From positions 1-64,000 of the forward strand of contig DAOSNS010000019.1 of assembly GCA_035373625.1 (NCBI GenBank): 64,000 bases of DNA. The letters run 5' to 3'. Below are positions 34,438-43,293 of the stretch, one piece after another. The notes under the pieces are model-generated. The model did not search any database and had not been told where the DNA came from. It saw only the letters and a list, made by a program, of their open reading frames with translations. The position numbers and the translations under genes were made by a program. The stretch is from DSWT01 sp035373625. Lineage in GTDB: Bacteria > Chloroflexota > Anaerolineae > B4-G1 > SLSP01. Each line of letters starts with the position of its first letter. Within the stretch, counting starts at the first letter, position 1.

Positions 34438-35841
34438 TTACCCCGCTGCACCTCCAACCGTTTCACGGATGCGCTGCGCCAGAGCCGACGCCCGTTGCGG
34501 CGCGTCACCGATGTAGTCGCAGGCGTCGAGGCTGGCACGGATGGTCGTGGCATCGAGGTACGCCAACAAGCGTTGATCCGTCGCCAGCAGTTCCGCCAGC
34601 GGGTTCGGCTCCCCGGCTTCGACGGCGGCCCACGCCTGCATGGCCCCGTCGCGCAGGATTTCGTGCATCGCCTGACGATCCGCTCCGGCTTTAACCAGGC
34701 GCATCAGCAGCGGTTCGATGCCCGCGAACGGCCCATAGATCGCCAGGGTACGGGCGATGGCGGCTTCGTTGATCCGCAGGTCGCGCACCAGGCGCGTGAC
34801 CGTTCCCAAAAGCTCATCCGCCGTGAGGAACGCCTCCGGCAGGATAATGCGCCGGTTGGCGGAATCATCGAGGGTGCGCTCCAGCAGTGAGTGGGCGGCA
34901 TCGTCCCAGGCCACGCGCGATAATTGTGCCAGATAGCGCGCCAGGCTGTTCACGTTCTCGGCGCGGATGGGATTGCGCTTGAACGGCATCGCCGATGAGC
35001 CGACCTGTTGGCTGCCGAACGGTTCGGCCCACTCGCCGATGGTCGGGTTTTGCAGGACGCGCAGGTCAAAGGCAAAGCGATAGAGCGTGCTTCCCAGACC
35101 TGTGAGCGCCGTCAGCACGGCCCAATCCTGGCGGCGGGGATAAGTCTGGTTGGCGACCGGCCATGCGGGCAAACCCAGTTCGGCCATCACCTCGGCCTCA
35201 AAGGTCGCGGCGTCGGTCTGCCCCTCCAGAAGCAACTGATACGAGGCCGAGGTGCCTACCGCGCCTTTGAACCCTTTGCCGCGCCATTCTGCCCGCACGC
35301 GCACCAGGTCGGCGCGGTCGGCGAGCAGGTCTTGAGCGTAGGCGGCGAGCCGATAGCCCACCGTTGTCGGTTCGGCGGGTTGGAGGTGCGTGAAGCCCAT
35401 ACAGGGAAGTGCGGCCCGCTGTTCGATCTGCGCCGCGAAAACCAGCAGCAGCGCATCCAGCCTGGAGATCAGCAAATCAAGCGCGTCGCGGACTTGCAGC
35501 GCCGTGGCGTTGTCGCGCACGTCCATTGAAGTCGCCCCCAGGTGGATGATACCGCCGCCTATCGGACATTGCTCGGCAAAGGCGCGGATCTCGGCCATAA
35601 CATCGTGGTGGATGCGGGCCTCGATTTCCAGCGAACGGGCGAAATCCACCTCCTCGGCATGGGTTTCCAGGTCGGCGAGCTGTTCGGGCGTCACCAGCCC
35701 GTAGCGGCTTTGCACCCGCGCCAGGGCCACCCAGATGCGGCGATAAAGGCGACGGGCGTACAACTCGCTCCACAGCGCGCGCATCTCCGGCGAGCCGTAG
35801 CGCCAGGTGAATGGGGACACGTAAGGATCAGGATGGGTCAT
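34438..35841 (-). CDS. purB: Adenylosuccinate lyase
   Basis: 467 residues, fumarase/aspartase superfamily. The signature GSSAMPFKRNPIRAE is present, with GATSMDVRDNA and GFTHLQPAEPTTVG for substrate binding. It acts twice in purine synthesis (SAICAR and adenylosuccinate cleavage). No other pur genes adjoin. The ATG follows a GGAGG-like AGGCTTGCG only weakly; the start is set by family length. Confidence 0.93.
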   Translation of the reverse strand: MTHPDPYVSPFTWRYGSPEMRALWSELYARRLYRRIWVALARVQSRYGLVTPEQLADLETHAEEVDFARSLEIEARIHHDVMAEIRAFAEQCPIGGGIIHLGATSMDVRDNATALQVRDALDLLISRLDALLLVFAAQIEQRAALPCMGFTHLQPAEPTTVGYRLAAYAQDLLADRADLVRVRAEWRGKGFKGAVGTSASYQLLLEGQTDAATFEAEVMAELGLPAWPVANQTYPRRQDWAVLTALTGLGSTLYRFAFDLRVLQNPTIGEWAEPFGSQQVGSSAMPFKRNPIRAENVNSLARYLAQLSRVAWDDAAHSLLERTLDDSANRRIILPEAFLTADELLGTVTRLVRDLRINEAAIARTLAIYGPFAGIEPLLMRLVKAGADRQAMHEILRDGAMQAWAAVEAGEPNPLAELLATDQRLLAYLDATTIRASLDACDYIGDAPQRASALAQRIRETVGGAAG

Positions 35842-35986
35842 CGCAAGCCTCCGTCTGTAGGAGTCAAATGGTCGTTTAGTCTGGTAGTCAGGGTAATGTG
35901 CCGTTGACCAATTGCCAGGATGAGTATAAGCGAATGGGCTGAAGAGTCAATGAACTACGAGGTCAGGTTGAGCCATACATCACCGC

Positions 35987-36018
35987 AAGGCGCGTGAACG
36001 CGATGTTTCACGCGCCTT
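35987..36018. terminator. Hairpin after the ACT-domain gene
   Basis: AAGGCGCGTGAA / TTCACGCGCCTT, a perfect 12-bp stem downstream of the ACT gene on the minus strand. No T tract, so it may be a stabilising hairpin or bidirectional weak terminator. Confidence 0.5.
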
Positions 36019-36043
36019 CGGTGTCGCGCTGAAGGCAGGGCGA

Positions 36044-36469
36044 CTACATTTGCTGGAGAATCTTGCAGGCCTTGTCGGCGTCCTTGTCGCTATCCAGGCC
36101 GATGTAGAGGATGAAGCGCGTGCCGATCACTGCTCCAGAGAAGCTGTGCAGATTGATGCCCGCTGCAGCGAGCTTTTCGGTGAGGAGGGCGGCGATGCCT
36201 GGAGCGTTTTCGCCCTCGACGCGAACCGAGTGAAGCGACTTGGTGACGTTGAACCCCAAGAGTGAAGCAGCCTCGATTTCCCTATCACCACGCAGCGGCG
36301 TGACAAAGACCACGCCGGTGCCGGGTTTCTCCGGGGCGCGCCTGGCGACGCAGAACTCGAGGTCCGCGCCGGCTTCGCTCAGCCCGGCGAGCACGCGAGC
36401 CAGCCCGCCCGGTTCATCAGGGATGCTTGCTGCCCACACGTTGACACGTTCGACAATTAGCTCCGTCAT
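36044..36469 (-). CDS. Tandem ACT-domain protein
   Basis: 141 residues with two ACT-like halves: VWAASIPDEPGGLARVLAGL (about 12-31) and SLHSVRVEGENAPGIAALLTE (about 78-98). ACT domains bind amino acids or other small ligands and regulate enzymes. No enzyme domain is attached and no operon partner is visible, so the target is unknown. AGGAGGT precedes the ATG. Confidence 0.85.
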   Translation of the reverse strand: MTELIVERVNVWAASIPDEPGGLARVLAGLSEAGADLEFCVARRAPEKPGTGVVFVTPLRGDREIEAASLLGFNVTKSLHSVRVEGENAPGIAALLTEKLAAAGINLHSFSGAVIGTRFILYIGLDSDKDADKACKILQQM

Positions 36470-36576
36470 GGCGACCTCCTTACATTCATTGAGGGGGGGA
36501 CATCGTAAAACGTCCCTGGGTTGAGTCAGTGTTTACGTTTTTATTATAGCACGGCTTTTGTGAAAATATAAAAAAA

Positions 36577-36607
36577 TTCCAGGAAGCCGATTTCTCGCTT
36601 CCTGGAA
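36577..36607 (-). terminator. Terminator of tRNA-Leu
   Basis: A perfect 11-bp stem TTCCAGGAAGC / GCTTCCTGGAA. On the minus strand it is followed by seven T after the stem, 19 bp past the tRNA 3' end. Confidence 0.9.
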
Positions 36608-36625
36608 GGCCGGTATATCAATCAG

Positions 36626-36706
36626 TGCCCCAGAGAGGATTTGAACCTCCACGCCCGAAGGCACAGGCCCTCAACCTGCTGCGTATGCCAGTTCCGCCAC
36701 TGGGGC
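36626..36706 (-). tRNA. tRNA-Leu (anticodon GAG)
   Basis: Read on the minus strand: acceptor GCCCCAG/CTGGGGC, discriminator A, anticodon stem GCAGG/CCTGT around TTGAGGG (anticodon GAG), a long variable arm with GCC-TTCG-GGC stem as in class II tRNAs, and T loop TTCAAAT. 81 nt, CCA not encoded. Confidence 0.95.
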
Positions 36707-36718
36707 ATCTTCAGTTTG

Positions 36719-36746
36719 ATTATACGCCAAGTAGGGAAGTTGTCAA
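36719..36746 (-). promoter_or_regulatory. Promoter of tRNA-Leu
   Basis: Minus-strand TTGACA (plus 36741-36746) and TATAAT (plus 36719-36724), both perfect, 16-bp spacer, ending 12 bp before the tRNA. Confidence 0.85.
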
Positions 36747-36812
36747 ACCAGGGTTCTGTCATTGAGGATTCTTATGATTTGCCAGAGAGTCCAGGTTGAC
36801 TACAATATCGGT

Positions 36813-37463
36813 ATGAAGACGTTGCGGGTTCCCATCTATCCGAGCGCCGAGGTCATCTTCCCGGGTCAGCTTTTCCCTATCTTTGCCGAGACACGGCGTG
36901 TGGATTGGCTGTTGCAGGCTTGCTGTGAGCAACGCCTGCCGCTAGGGGTGGTCTTTGTGCCGGACACGCTGGGGCATACCCTTGCCACCGTGGGGACCCT
37001 GGCTTATCTGTTAGATGAAGTTCCTCAAAAACTGTTGGAGTTCTCTAATACCGTCGTGGTCGGTCAATACCGTTTCCAAATCCTGCAAATCCATCAAGAT
37101 CAGGTCTATCTGGAAGCCACGGTTCAACTCTGGCCCTGGCTTGAGGAACCCCGTCCCGGCTGGTTGCTGATCGAGCAATTGGGCCGCTATCTGCATCGCT
37201 ACGTTCAGGCGCTTTCCCGCACCTTACCGGCGGCTCTGTTGCCGGAAGTGTTGCCTCCGGGCGTGTCCACGTTGGGCGTTCTCGGCGCGGCCTTGTTGCC
37301 CTTGCCCGCAGCGGAAAAACAGCGTCTGCTGGAGACGCCGACCGCGAAAGTCCTGATCTCTGAAGTCCTGAACTATATGCGTATCTACGTGCCGCTGACC
37401 GAGCGACTGGCCAAGATGCCACCGAAAGTGCCGGCATCCCATGAGCTTGTTTCGCTCAATTGA
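36813..37463 (+). CDS. Stand-alone LON substrate-binding domain protein
   Basis: 216 residues corresponding only to the N-terminal domain of Lon protease (LRVPIYPSAEVIFPGQLFPIF; RFQILQIHQDQVYLEATVQ). No ATPase or protease domains follow. Such proteins resemble the bacterial LON-domain family of unknown role. The ATG at 36813 is set by the domain's start; an open frame reaches 36762. No good ribosome-binding site is seen. Confidence 0.8.
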   Translation: MKTLRVPIYPSAEVIFPGQLFPIFAETRRVDWLLQACCEQRLPLGVVFVPDTLGHTLATVGTLAYLLDEVPQKLLEFSNTVVVGQYRFQILQIHQDQVYLEATVQLWPWLEEPRPGWLLIEQLGRYLHRYVQALSRTLPAALLPEVLPPGVSTLGVLGAALLPLPAAEKQRLLETPTAKVLISEVLNYMRIYVPLTERLAKMPPKVPASHELVSLN

Positions 37464-37506
37464 TGCTGCCGGACACGGCACCCCGACTTAAGGACTACCC
37501 GACTTC

Positions 37507-38949
37507 ATGACTAAACCCCTACGCTGGTACGACATCATCACAATCAACATCTTCTACCTGGGCCTCACTACGCTGACGCAAACCATGGTTCCTCTGGTGC
37601 TGCCGCTGCTGGTGCAGCATTTCGTAGGAGAGTCGCAACAAGGCACTTACTATGGACGTCTGCGCCTGTGGGCCTTGATGGCCGCCTTGTTGACACAGGC
37701 GTTGATGGGTATGCTTTCGGATCGTTCCACGCTGCGGTGGGGACGCCGCCGTCCCTTTATCCTCGTGGGGACATTGCTGGACCTGGTCGTGATCGCCGCT
37801 ATTGGCTTCTCGGCACAGATGAACGGCCTGGCCGGATATACGGTTCTCTTTGTGCTGTATGTGCTTCTGCAAGGCTTTGCCAATACCGCGCAAAGCGCCC
37901 TCCAGAGCTTCATCCCTGATCTGGTGCCGGAAGAAAAACGCGGACGCTTCTCCGCTGTCAAAGCGTTGTTCGAGGTGCCCGTGCCGGTGGTGTTGGTTTC
38001 CTTCACCATCGCGCGCCTGGTCAGCGCCGGCAACTTGTGGGGCGGATTGCTGGTTTTGATGGGGGTGATGTTCATCACCATGCTGCCGGCGATGCTTGTC
38101 GCGGAAAAACCGTTGGATGTGGCCCCACCGCCTCTGGACTGGCGGCCTTTCCTGCGGTTATTGCTGATGACCGGTCTGTTCACGGCGACGATTCTGCTTA
38201 TGGGTGAGGGGGTGACCCTGGCCGGACGCTGGTTGAGTGGCATTGAATCCCCTGCTGTGCTGTGTGGGGTGATGGGGACGGTCGGCTTTGCCGCGATGGC
38301 CGTGGCGATTGTGGTGGGTGTCGAAAGCGGCTTTCGCGTTTCCATCGGAACGGAAAAGAGCCGCGCCATTGCTCCGTTCGTTTGGTGGGTGATCAGCCGC
38401 CTGGCTTTCCTGGTCAGTGTGACGAATCTGGCCGGCTTTACCCTGTATTTTCTCCAGGCGCGTCTCGGCTTCACGCGCGAGTCGGCGGCCGGCCCGACCA
38501 GCCGGATGATGATGCTGGTGGGTGTCTTCATTCTGATCGCGGCGTTGCCTGCCGGCTGGCTGGCCGATAGGGTGGGGCGGAAGAAGGTTGTTGCGTGGAG
38601 CGGCATCGTTGCGGCAGTGGGGACGGCGATCACACTGTTCGCCACCGATCTCACGATGGTGTTTATCGGTGCCTGTATCATCGGCGCGGCTACGGGTGTC
38701 TTTTATACCGCGAGTTGGGCGCTGGGAACCAGCCTTGTGCCGGAAGGAGAAGCCGGACGCTATCTGGGGATTTCCAATCTGGCGGGGGCGGGGGCCGGAG
38801 CGGTGGGGGCGTACATCGGCGGGCCGGTGGCGGATTTCTTCACGCGCGCTATGCCGGACATCCCCGGCCTGGGTTACGTTTTGGTCTTCGCCATTTACGG
38901 ACTGCTGTTTGTGCTCTCGGTAGTGACACTCGCCAAAGTCAAAGAATGA
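37507..38949 (+). CDS. MFS transporter
   Basis: 480 residues with about twelve membrane helices. It has the MFS loop after helix 2 (MLSDRSTLRWGRRRPFILVG) and a second one in the C-terminal half (GWLADRVGRKKVVAWSG). The GRRRPF form is seen in sugar/proton symporters of the SLC45/GPH-like type, so a sugar or glycoside is plausible. A terminator follows it. Confidence 0.85.
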   Translation: MTKPLRWYDIITINIFYLGLTTLTQTMVPLVLPLLVQHFVGESQQGTYYGRLRLWALMAALLTQALMGMLSDRSTLRWGRRRPFILVGTLLDLVVIAAIGFSAQMNGLAGYTVLFVLYVLLQGFANTAQSALQSFIPDLVPEEKRGRFSAVKALFEVPVPVVLVSFTIARLVSAGNLWGGLLVLMGVMFITMLPAMLVAEKPLDVAPPPLDWRPFLRLLLMTGLFTATILLMGEGVTLAGRWLSGIESPAVLCGVMGTVGFAAMAVAIVVGVESGFRVSIGTEKSRAIAPFVWWVISRLAFLVSVTNLAGFTLYFLQARLGFTRESAAGPTSRMMMLVGVFILIAALPAGWLADRVGRKKVVAWSGIVAAVGTAITLFATDLTMVFIGACIIGAATGVFYTASWALGTSLVPEGEAGRYLGISNLAGAGAGAVGAYIGGPVADFFTRAMPDIPGLGYVLVFAIYGLLFVLSVVTLAKVKE

Positions 38950-38956
38950 GTCCCTT

Positions 38957-39025
38957 AACCGCGAATCACGCCGGCCTCCACAACTGTTCATAGTTAGTGA
39001 AGATCGGCGTGATTCGCGGTTATTT
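38957..39025 (+). terminator. Long terminator hairpin after the MFS gene
   Basis: A perfect 17-bp stem AACCGCGAATCACGCCG / CGGCGTGATTCGCGGTT (38957-38973 with 39005-39021) with a 31-nt loop, then ATTTTTC. It serves the plus-strand MFS gene and may also serve the convergent ATPase gene. Confidence 0.8.
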
Positions 39026-39049
39026 TTCAGACTACAGTGGTTTAGTTCT

Positions 39050-40150
39050 CTAGCGGATGGCGTTCTCGGTCTGCTTATCGAAGAGATGCATACGGCTCAT
39101 ATCGAAGGCTGCCGCTTTCGTTGAACCGACGGTGGTCTTCGTGCGCGGGTCGAAGCGCCCGATGAATTCCGCATGGGGCAGGGTAAAGTAAGCCAACACT
39201 TCATTCCCCATCAACTCCGTCACATCCACACGCCCTTCGACCAGAGCCGGCAGGATGCCGGGCGGCGCGTAATCGGGATCGTGGACGTGCTCCGGGCGGA
39301 TACCGAAGATGACTTCTTTGCCCAGGTAGGGGCGGTAGACCGCGCGGCGTTCTTCGGGGATGGCAACCCGGAAGTCCCGGCAATCGGCGTACATCACGCC
39401 GTTCTCTTCGATGAGGGTTGCATCGAAGAAGTTCATCGCCGGGCTGCCGATGAAGCCGGCGACAAAGACATTGCCGGGTAGATCGTACAGCGTTTGCGGC
39501 GTATCTACCTGCTGCAAGATGCCGTCCTTGAGCACGGCAATGCGCGTGCCCATTGTCATGGCCTCGGTCTGGTCGTGGGTCACGTAGATGAAGGTAGTGC
39601 CCAGGCGCATGTGCAACTTGGAGATTTCACCGCGCGCCTGCACGCGCAACTTCGCGTCGAGGTTGGAGAGCGGCTCGTCCATCAGGAACACATTCGGTTC
39701 GCGGACGATGGCGCGTCCTACGGCGACACGCTGACGTTGACCACCGGAAAGTTGTTTGGGTTTGCGATCCAGTAAATGCTCGATGCCCAGGATGGCGGCC
39801 GCCTCTTTCACCCGCCGATCAATCTCCTGCTTGGGGACTTTGCGCAACTTCAGGCCGAAGGCCATATTGTCGTAGACGGTCATGTGCGGGTAGAGCGCGT
39901 AGGACTGGAAAACCATGGCAATGTCGCGATCTTTGGGCGGGACATCGTTGACCAGGCGGTCGCCGATGTAGATTTCGCCTTCGGTCACTTCCTCCAACCC
40001 GGCCAACATCCGCAAGCTGGTGCTTTTTCCACAACCGGAAGGGCCGACGAAGACCAGAAATTCCTTGTCGGGAATCTCGATGCTGAGATTCGAAACCGCG
40101 ACCACGTCGCCGAAACGCTTTGTGACGTTTTTGTAAGTAACACTTGCCAT
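39050..40150 (-). CDS. Sugar ABC importer ATP-binding protein (MalK/UgpC type)
   Basis: 366 residues. Walker A GPSGCGKST (about 36-44), Q loop FQSYALYPH, signature LSGGQRQRVA, Walker B VFLMDEPLSNLDAKLR and the H loop YVTHDQTEA are all intact. The C-terminal regulatory OB domain (FGIRPEHVHDP) marks the MalK/UgpC family, whose members often energise several sugar permeases. It is the only such ATPase here and could serve both importers at 22298-25858 and 27320-30751. It follows the DeoR-type gene by 64 bp in the same direction. Confidence 0.94.
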   Translation of the reverse strand: MASVTYKNVTKRFGDVVAVSNLSIEIPDKEFLVFVGPSGCGKSTSLRMLAGLEEVTEGEIYIGDRLVNDVPPKDRDIAMVFQSYALYPHMTVYDNMAFGLKLRKVPKQEIDRRVKEAAAILGIEHLLDRKPKQLSGGQRQRVAVGRAIVREPNVFLMDEPLSNLDAKLRVQARGEISKLHMRLGTTFIYVTHDQTEAMTMGTRIAVLKDGILQQVDTPQTLYDLPGNVFVAGFIGSPAMNFFDATLIEENGVMYADCRDFRVAIPEERRAVYRPYLGKEVIFGIRPEHVHDPDYAPPGILPALVEGRVDVTELMGNEVLAYFTLPHAEFIGRFDPRTKTTVGSTKAAAFDMSRMHLFDKQTENAIR

Positions 40151-40214
40151 AAAAAGTCTCCTTTCCGTGAATGATAGATGTCAAAGGCCCAAATCTGCTC
40201 ACTTTGCTGACCCA

Positions 40215-40964
40215 TCAAGTCAGCACAATCCGCACACCAAGTTCACTCAAATCCCAGAGGGGTGGGTTGGGGGCCTCGCGCCCGGTGATGACGACATCCA
40301 CCTCGCCGGCCGGAGCGATAAAAATGGCCCCGACGCGCCCCAGCCGTTCCGGGGTGACGAGCACCACCCACTGCGAGCTATGTGTGAAGAGCGCACGCGC
40401 CATTGTGGCGCAGTCACGCCGATCGTGGGTCAGGCCACGTTCGGCGTCTAGCCCGCCGGCTTCAAAGATCACCATATCGGCGCGCACCCGTCGCAGCGCC
40501 TCGTCGTCGCCGTAGAGGCCGTCGTCTGCTGCTGCCTGCCCGCCGATGAGGTGCAGGGTATGCCGTCCCTGCCGGGCCACGCGCCATGCGACGTTCAGTG
40601 CGTTTGTGATGATTGTCAGGTGTGTATGTTTGTTAAGAAAAGGCACGATCTCCGTGGTCAGGGTGCCCGGCCCCAGAAAAACCACGCCTTGATCGGGAAT
40701 GAAACGTGCCGCAGCTTCGGCAATCCGACGTTCGACACCGTGAACCACATCTGGCCCCACCGTTTGATCGTTTGCCGTATTGCCCGGGCGGAGGAGCGCG
40801 CCGCCGTGGACGCGGTGCAAGTATCCGGCCTGCTCCAGCCAGGCCAGATCCCGGCGGATGGTCACAGGATCCACATTGAAAGTGCGGGACAGCTCGGCGA
40901 CAGAAACACTGCCGGTTGCTTGCAGTTTCTGCACAATCAGGTTTTGCCGCTCGTTTTTGAACAT
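40215..40964 (-). CDS. DeoR-family transcriptional regulator
   Basis: 249 residues. N-terminal winged helix with the DeoR signature (VSVAELSRTFNVDPVTIRRDL) and a C-terminal sugar-phosphate sensor domain (HLTIITNALNVAW, LHLIGGQAAADDGLYG). It probably represses itself and the ATPase gene downstream in response to a phosphorylated sugar. Four 10-bp-spaced repeats lie 60-100 bp before its start. Confidence 0.92.
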   Translation of the reverse strand: MFKNERQNLIVQKLQATGSVSVAELSRTFNVDPVTIRRDLAWLEQAGYLHRVHGGALLRPGNTANDQTVGPDVVHGVERRIAEAAARFIPDQGVVFLGPGTLTTEIVPFLNKHTHLTIITNALNVAWRVARQGRHTLHLIGGQAAADDGLYGDDEALRRVRADMVIFEAGGLDAERGLTHDRRDCATMARALFTHSSQWVVLVTPERLGRVGAIFIAPAGEVDVVITGREAPNPPLWDLSELGVRIVLT

Positions 40965-41023
40965 GGCCCCTGCCCAACAGTCCTACTTTAGCACAGCATA
41001 CACGGTCTGTCAATCAAACAGAC

Positions 41024-41063
41024 ATAGATCGTGCACAATCATTCATAATCGAACAAAATCGAA
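41024..41063 (-). promoter_or_regulatory. Four 10-bp repeats, likely DeoR-type operator
   Basis: Consecutive decamers on the plus strand: ATAGATCGTG (41024), CACAATCATT (41034), CATAATCGAA (41044) and CAAAATCGAA (41054). On the minus strand the last two read TTCGATTATG and TTCGATTTTG. One-turn spacing and position upstream of the DeoR-type gene suggest cooperative autoregulation. Confidence 0.55.
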
Positions 41064-41103
41064 CCTCCCTTCTCCTGCTTCCCCATCCCCCATTCCTGAT
41101 TCT

Positions 41104-43293
41104 TCAATCGCCTTCTGGGGCTGTCGCAGGGGTAGGGAGTGGTGTAATCGGCAAGCCATAATATCCCTCGATGACCTGACGGAACATCGGGGCCGCGACG
41201 GTAGAGCCTTCCCCCGCGTTCTCTACGACCACGACCATCGCAATTTGTGGGTTGTCCGCCGGAAAATAGCCCGCGAACCAGGCGTGGGGCAGATCGTCTT
41301 TGTTTGCGGCTTCGGCAGTGCCGGTTTTACCGGCGACGGGGATGCCGAGGCCCAGGAAACGACGTGTGGCCGTCCCAAAGGAGGCCGTTGTGACACCGTA
41401 GAGGGCTTGTTGAATGGTGGTCAAGTTTGCTGTGGAGATGGGGAGCCGGCCGGTGGCTTGAACGAGCGCGATTTGCTCGGTGTTGCCGGCGCTGTCCACA
41501 AACCGGTCCACGATATAAGGGCGGTAGAGGGTACCGCCGTTGGCGATTGCCGCCATCATCCGTGCGACCTGAAGTGGTGTTGCCAGCAGATAACCCTGCC
41601 CAATGGCAAGGTTGACCGTGTCGCCGGTGCCCCAGTTGACGTGATAGGTGGTCATTTTCCATTCAGGATCGGGCATTAACCCGGCCGCTTCTGTCAATTC
41701 CTGGAGTCCGGTTTTGGCACCGAAGCCAAAGGCGCGCCCATACGTCGGTAGTGTCTCCGGCGAGATGCCGTCCAGGGTTTTGCCGACTTCGTAGAAGGTG
41801 ACATTGCAGGAAGCTGAAAGTCCGTCTTTGAGGGTGATGGTCCCGTGGCCGGTCTCCAGCCAGCACTTTTTGCGGTTGACTTCGCCCAATCCATCCCAAT
41901 AGCCCGGACAGTAGAAACTGCTCTGCGCCGTCATACCGCCGGCTTCAAGTGCCGCCGCCATCGTGACGATTTTGAAGACTGAGCCGGTAGGATATAAGCC
42001 CTGGACTGCGCGATTGAGCAGCGGCAGGTCGGGATTGTTCAGCACGAGCTGGCGCGACCAGGTGTCTGTCAGGCGGATGAACACGTTATTGTCGAAGTGC
42101 GGACCGCTGACCATTGCCAAAACGGCGCCGGTGCGGATATCCAGGGCCACGATGGCGCCGCGTCGTTCTCCCAGGGCCTGTTCGGCACTGTATTGCAGCG
42201 CGCGATCCAGCGTGGTGTAGATCGCGCGCCCACGTTCCGGCCGGCGCTCGGTGATGGCCTTGAGACGTGTCCCATCGGCACTGACGATGGAGAGCCGCCC
42301 CCCATTTCTGCCGGCAAGGACGGCTTCGCCCCACGCTTCCAACCCGGCGATGCCGACAAGTTCGTCGCCGCGGTAGCCGCGCTGACGATAAGTGTCGTAG
42401 GCTTCTGCCGGAATCGGCGAGACCCAGCCGACGACGGTAGAGGCAACGCCATCAAGCGGGTAGAGCCGGCCGGTGCGCTCGCGGCGTTGGATACCGGGCA
42501 GGCTGAGCAGGTCGTTGTGCGTCAAACTCTCTTCGCCGGTTATATCAGCGATGGGAATGTACCAGTTTGTGGGCTGTCCGGCGTAGGTCGCCTGTATCTT
42601 TTCGACGGGCAGTCCCAGGACTTGGCTCAGCGCGTTGAGGACGGCGCCTTCATCCTGGATTTGCTCCGGGATCACGCCGACGGTGACGATGCTGCTGGGG
42701 ACGGCCAACCCTGCACCGTCGCGGTCGTAAATGTTGGCGCGTGGCGGAATCTGGTATTCGACGGCAAAGGTGTTTCCGCCCACCAGATCGGGCCACACGG
42801 TATCTCTGTGCCAGTCAATTCCCCATTGTGTGCCTTCTTTAGCAAGGCTGAGCTGGTTATTGGCTTGCAGGTCGCCGAACAGGCCGGTGTGCCATATTTC
42901 GGTAAAGGTGATCCAGGCTTTGTCTTGATCAATTGTCAACGTTTGCGGGACGAGCGTGACGCTGAGGGTGGTCGTGGTGTCCAGCGCATCGCGGTAGGTC
43001 TTTTCAAAGTCGGCTTGTAGCAGCCCTGAACGCAACGAGGGCAGCAACAGCGCGTACATTGCCGCGTAATCTGCCGCTTCCCAAGCATTCAGGAAGCTCC
43101 GTCCTACAGATTCCGGCGTGGCGACATCCGGTGTGGGTACCGGCGTTTGGGTGGGCAACGGTACCGTGGTCGCCGGAGAAACAGGCACTTGCGGCGTTGT
43201 CGGCGGCGTGCTGTCGCATCCACTCAGTAGCAGGGCGAGTATAAAATAGATGACCAGGCCACGTTTGGCGCACAGGTAGACGGATTTTCTCAT
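41104..43293 (-). CDS. Penicillin-binding transpeptidase with MecA_N-like domain
   Basis: 729 residues. A membrane segment ends in LLLSGC, which could be a lipobox. An NTF2-like MecA_N domain follows (about 55-165: SVGRSFLNAWEAADYAAMYA), then the PBP dimer domain (PRANIYDRDGAGLA), then the transpeptidase domain. Ser438-x-x-Lys441 (SVFK), SCN (in LSASCNV) and KTGTAE are all present. It should cross-link peptidoglycan; the MecA_N combination resembles low-affinity PBPs such as PBP2a, but resistance cannot be inferred. ATG 43293 has GGAG upstream and overlaps the maf stop by 4 bp. Confidence 0.92.
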   Translation of the reverse strand: MRKSVYLCAKRGLVIYFILALLLSGCDSTPPTTPQVPVSPATTVPLPTQTPVPTPDVATPESVGRSFLNAWEAADYAAMYALLLPSLRSGLLQADFEKTYRDALDTTTTLSVTLVPQTLTIDQDKAWITFTEIWHTGLFGDLQANNQLSLAKEGTQWGIDWHRDTVWPDLVGGNTFAVEYQIPPRANIYDRDGAGLAVPSSIVTVGVIPEQIQDEGAVLNALSQVLGLPVEKIQATYAGQPTNWYIPIADITGEESLTHNDLLSLPGIQRRERTGRLYPLDGVASTVVGWVSPIPAEAYDTYRQRGYRGDELVGIAGLEAWGEAVLAGRNGGRLSIVSADGTRLKAITERRPERGRAIYTTLDRALQYSAEQALGERRGAIVALDIRTGAVLAMVSGPHFDNNVFIRLTDTWSRQLVLNNPDLPLLNRAVQGLYPTGSVFKIVTMAAALEAGGMTAQSSFYCPGYWDGLGEVNRKKCWLETGHGTITLKDGLSASCNVTFYEVGKTLDGISPETLPTYGRAFGFGAKTGLQELTEAAGLMPDPEWKMTTYHVNWGTGDTVNLAIGQGYLLATPLQVARMMAAIANGGTLYRPYIVDRFVDSAGNTEQIALVQATGRLPISTANLTTIQQALYGVTTASFGTATRRFLGLGIPVAGKTGTAEAANKDDLPHAWFAGYFPADNPQIAMVVVVENAGEGSTVAAPMFRQVIEGYYGLPITPLPTPATAPEGD

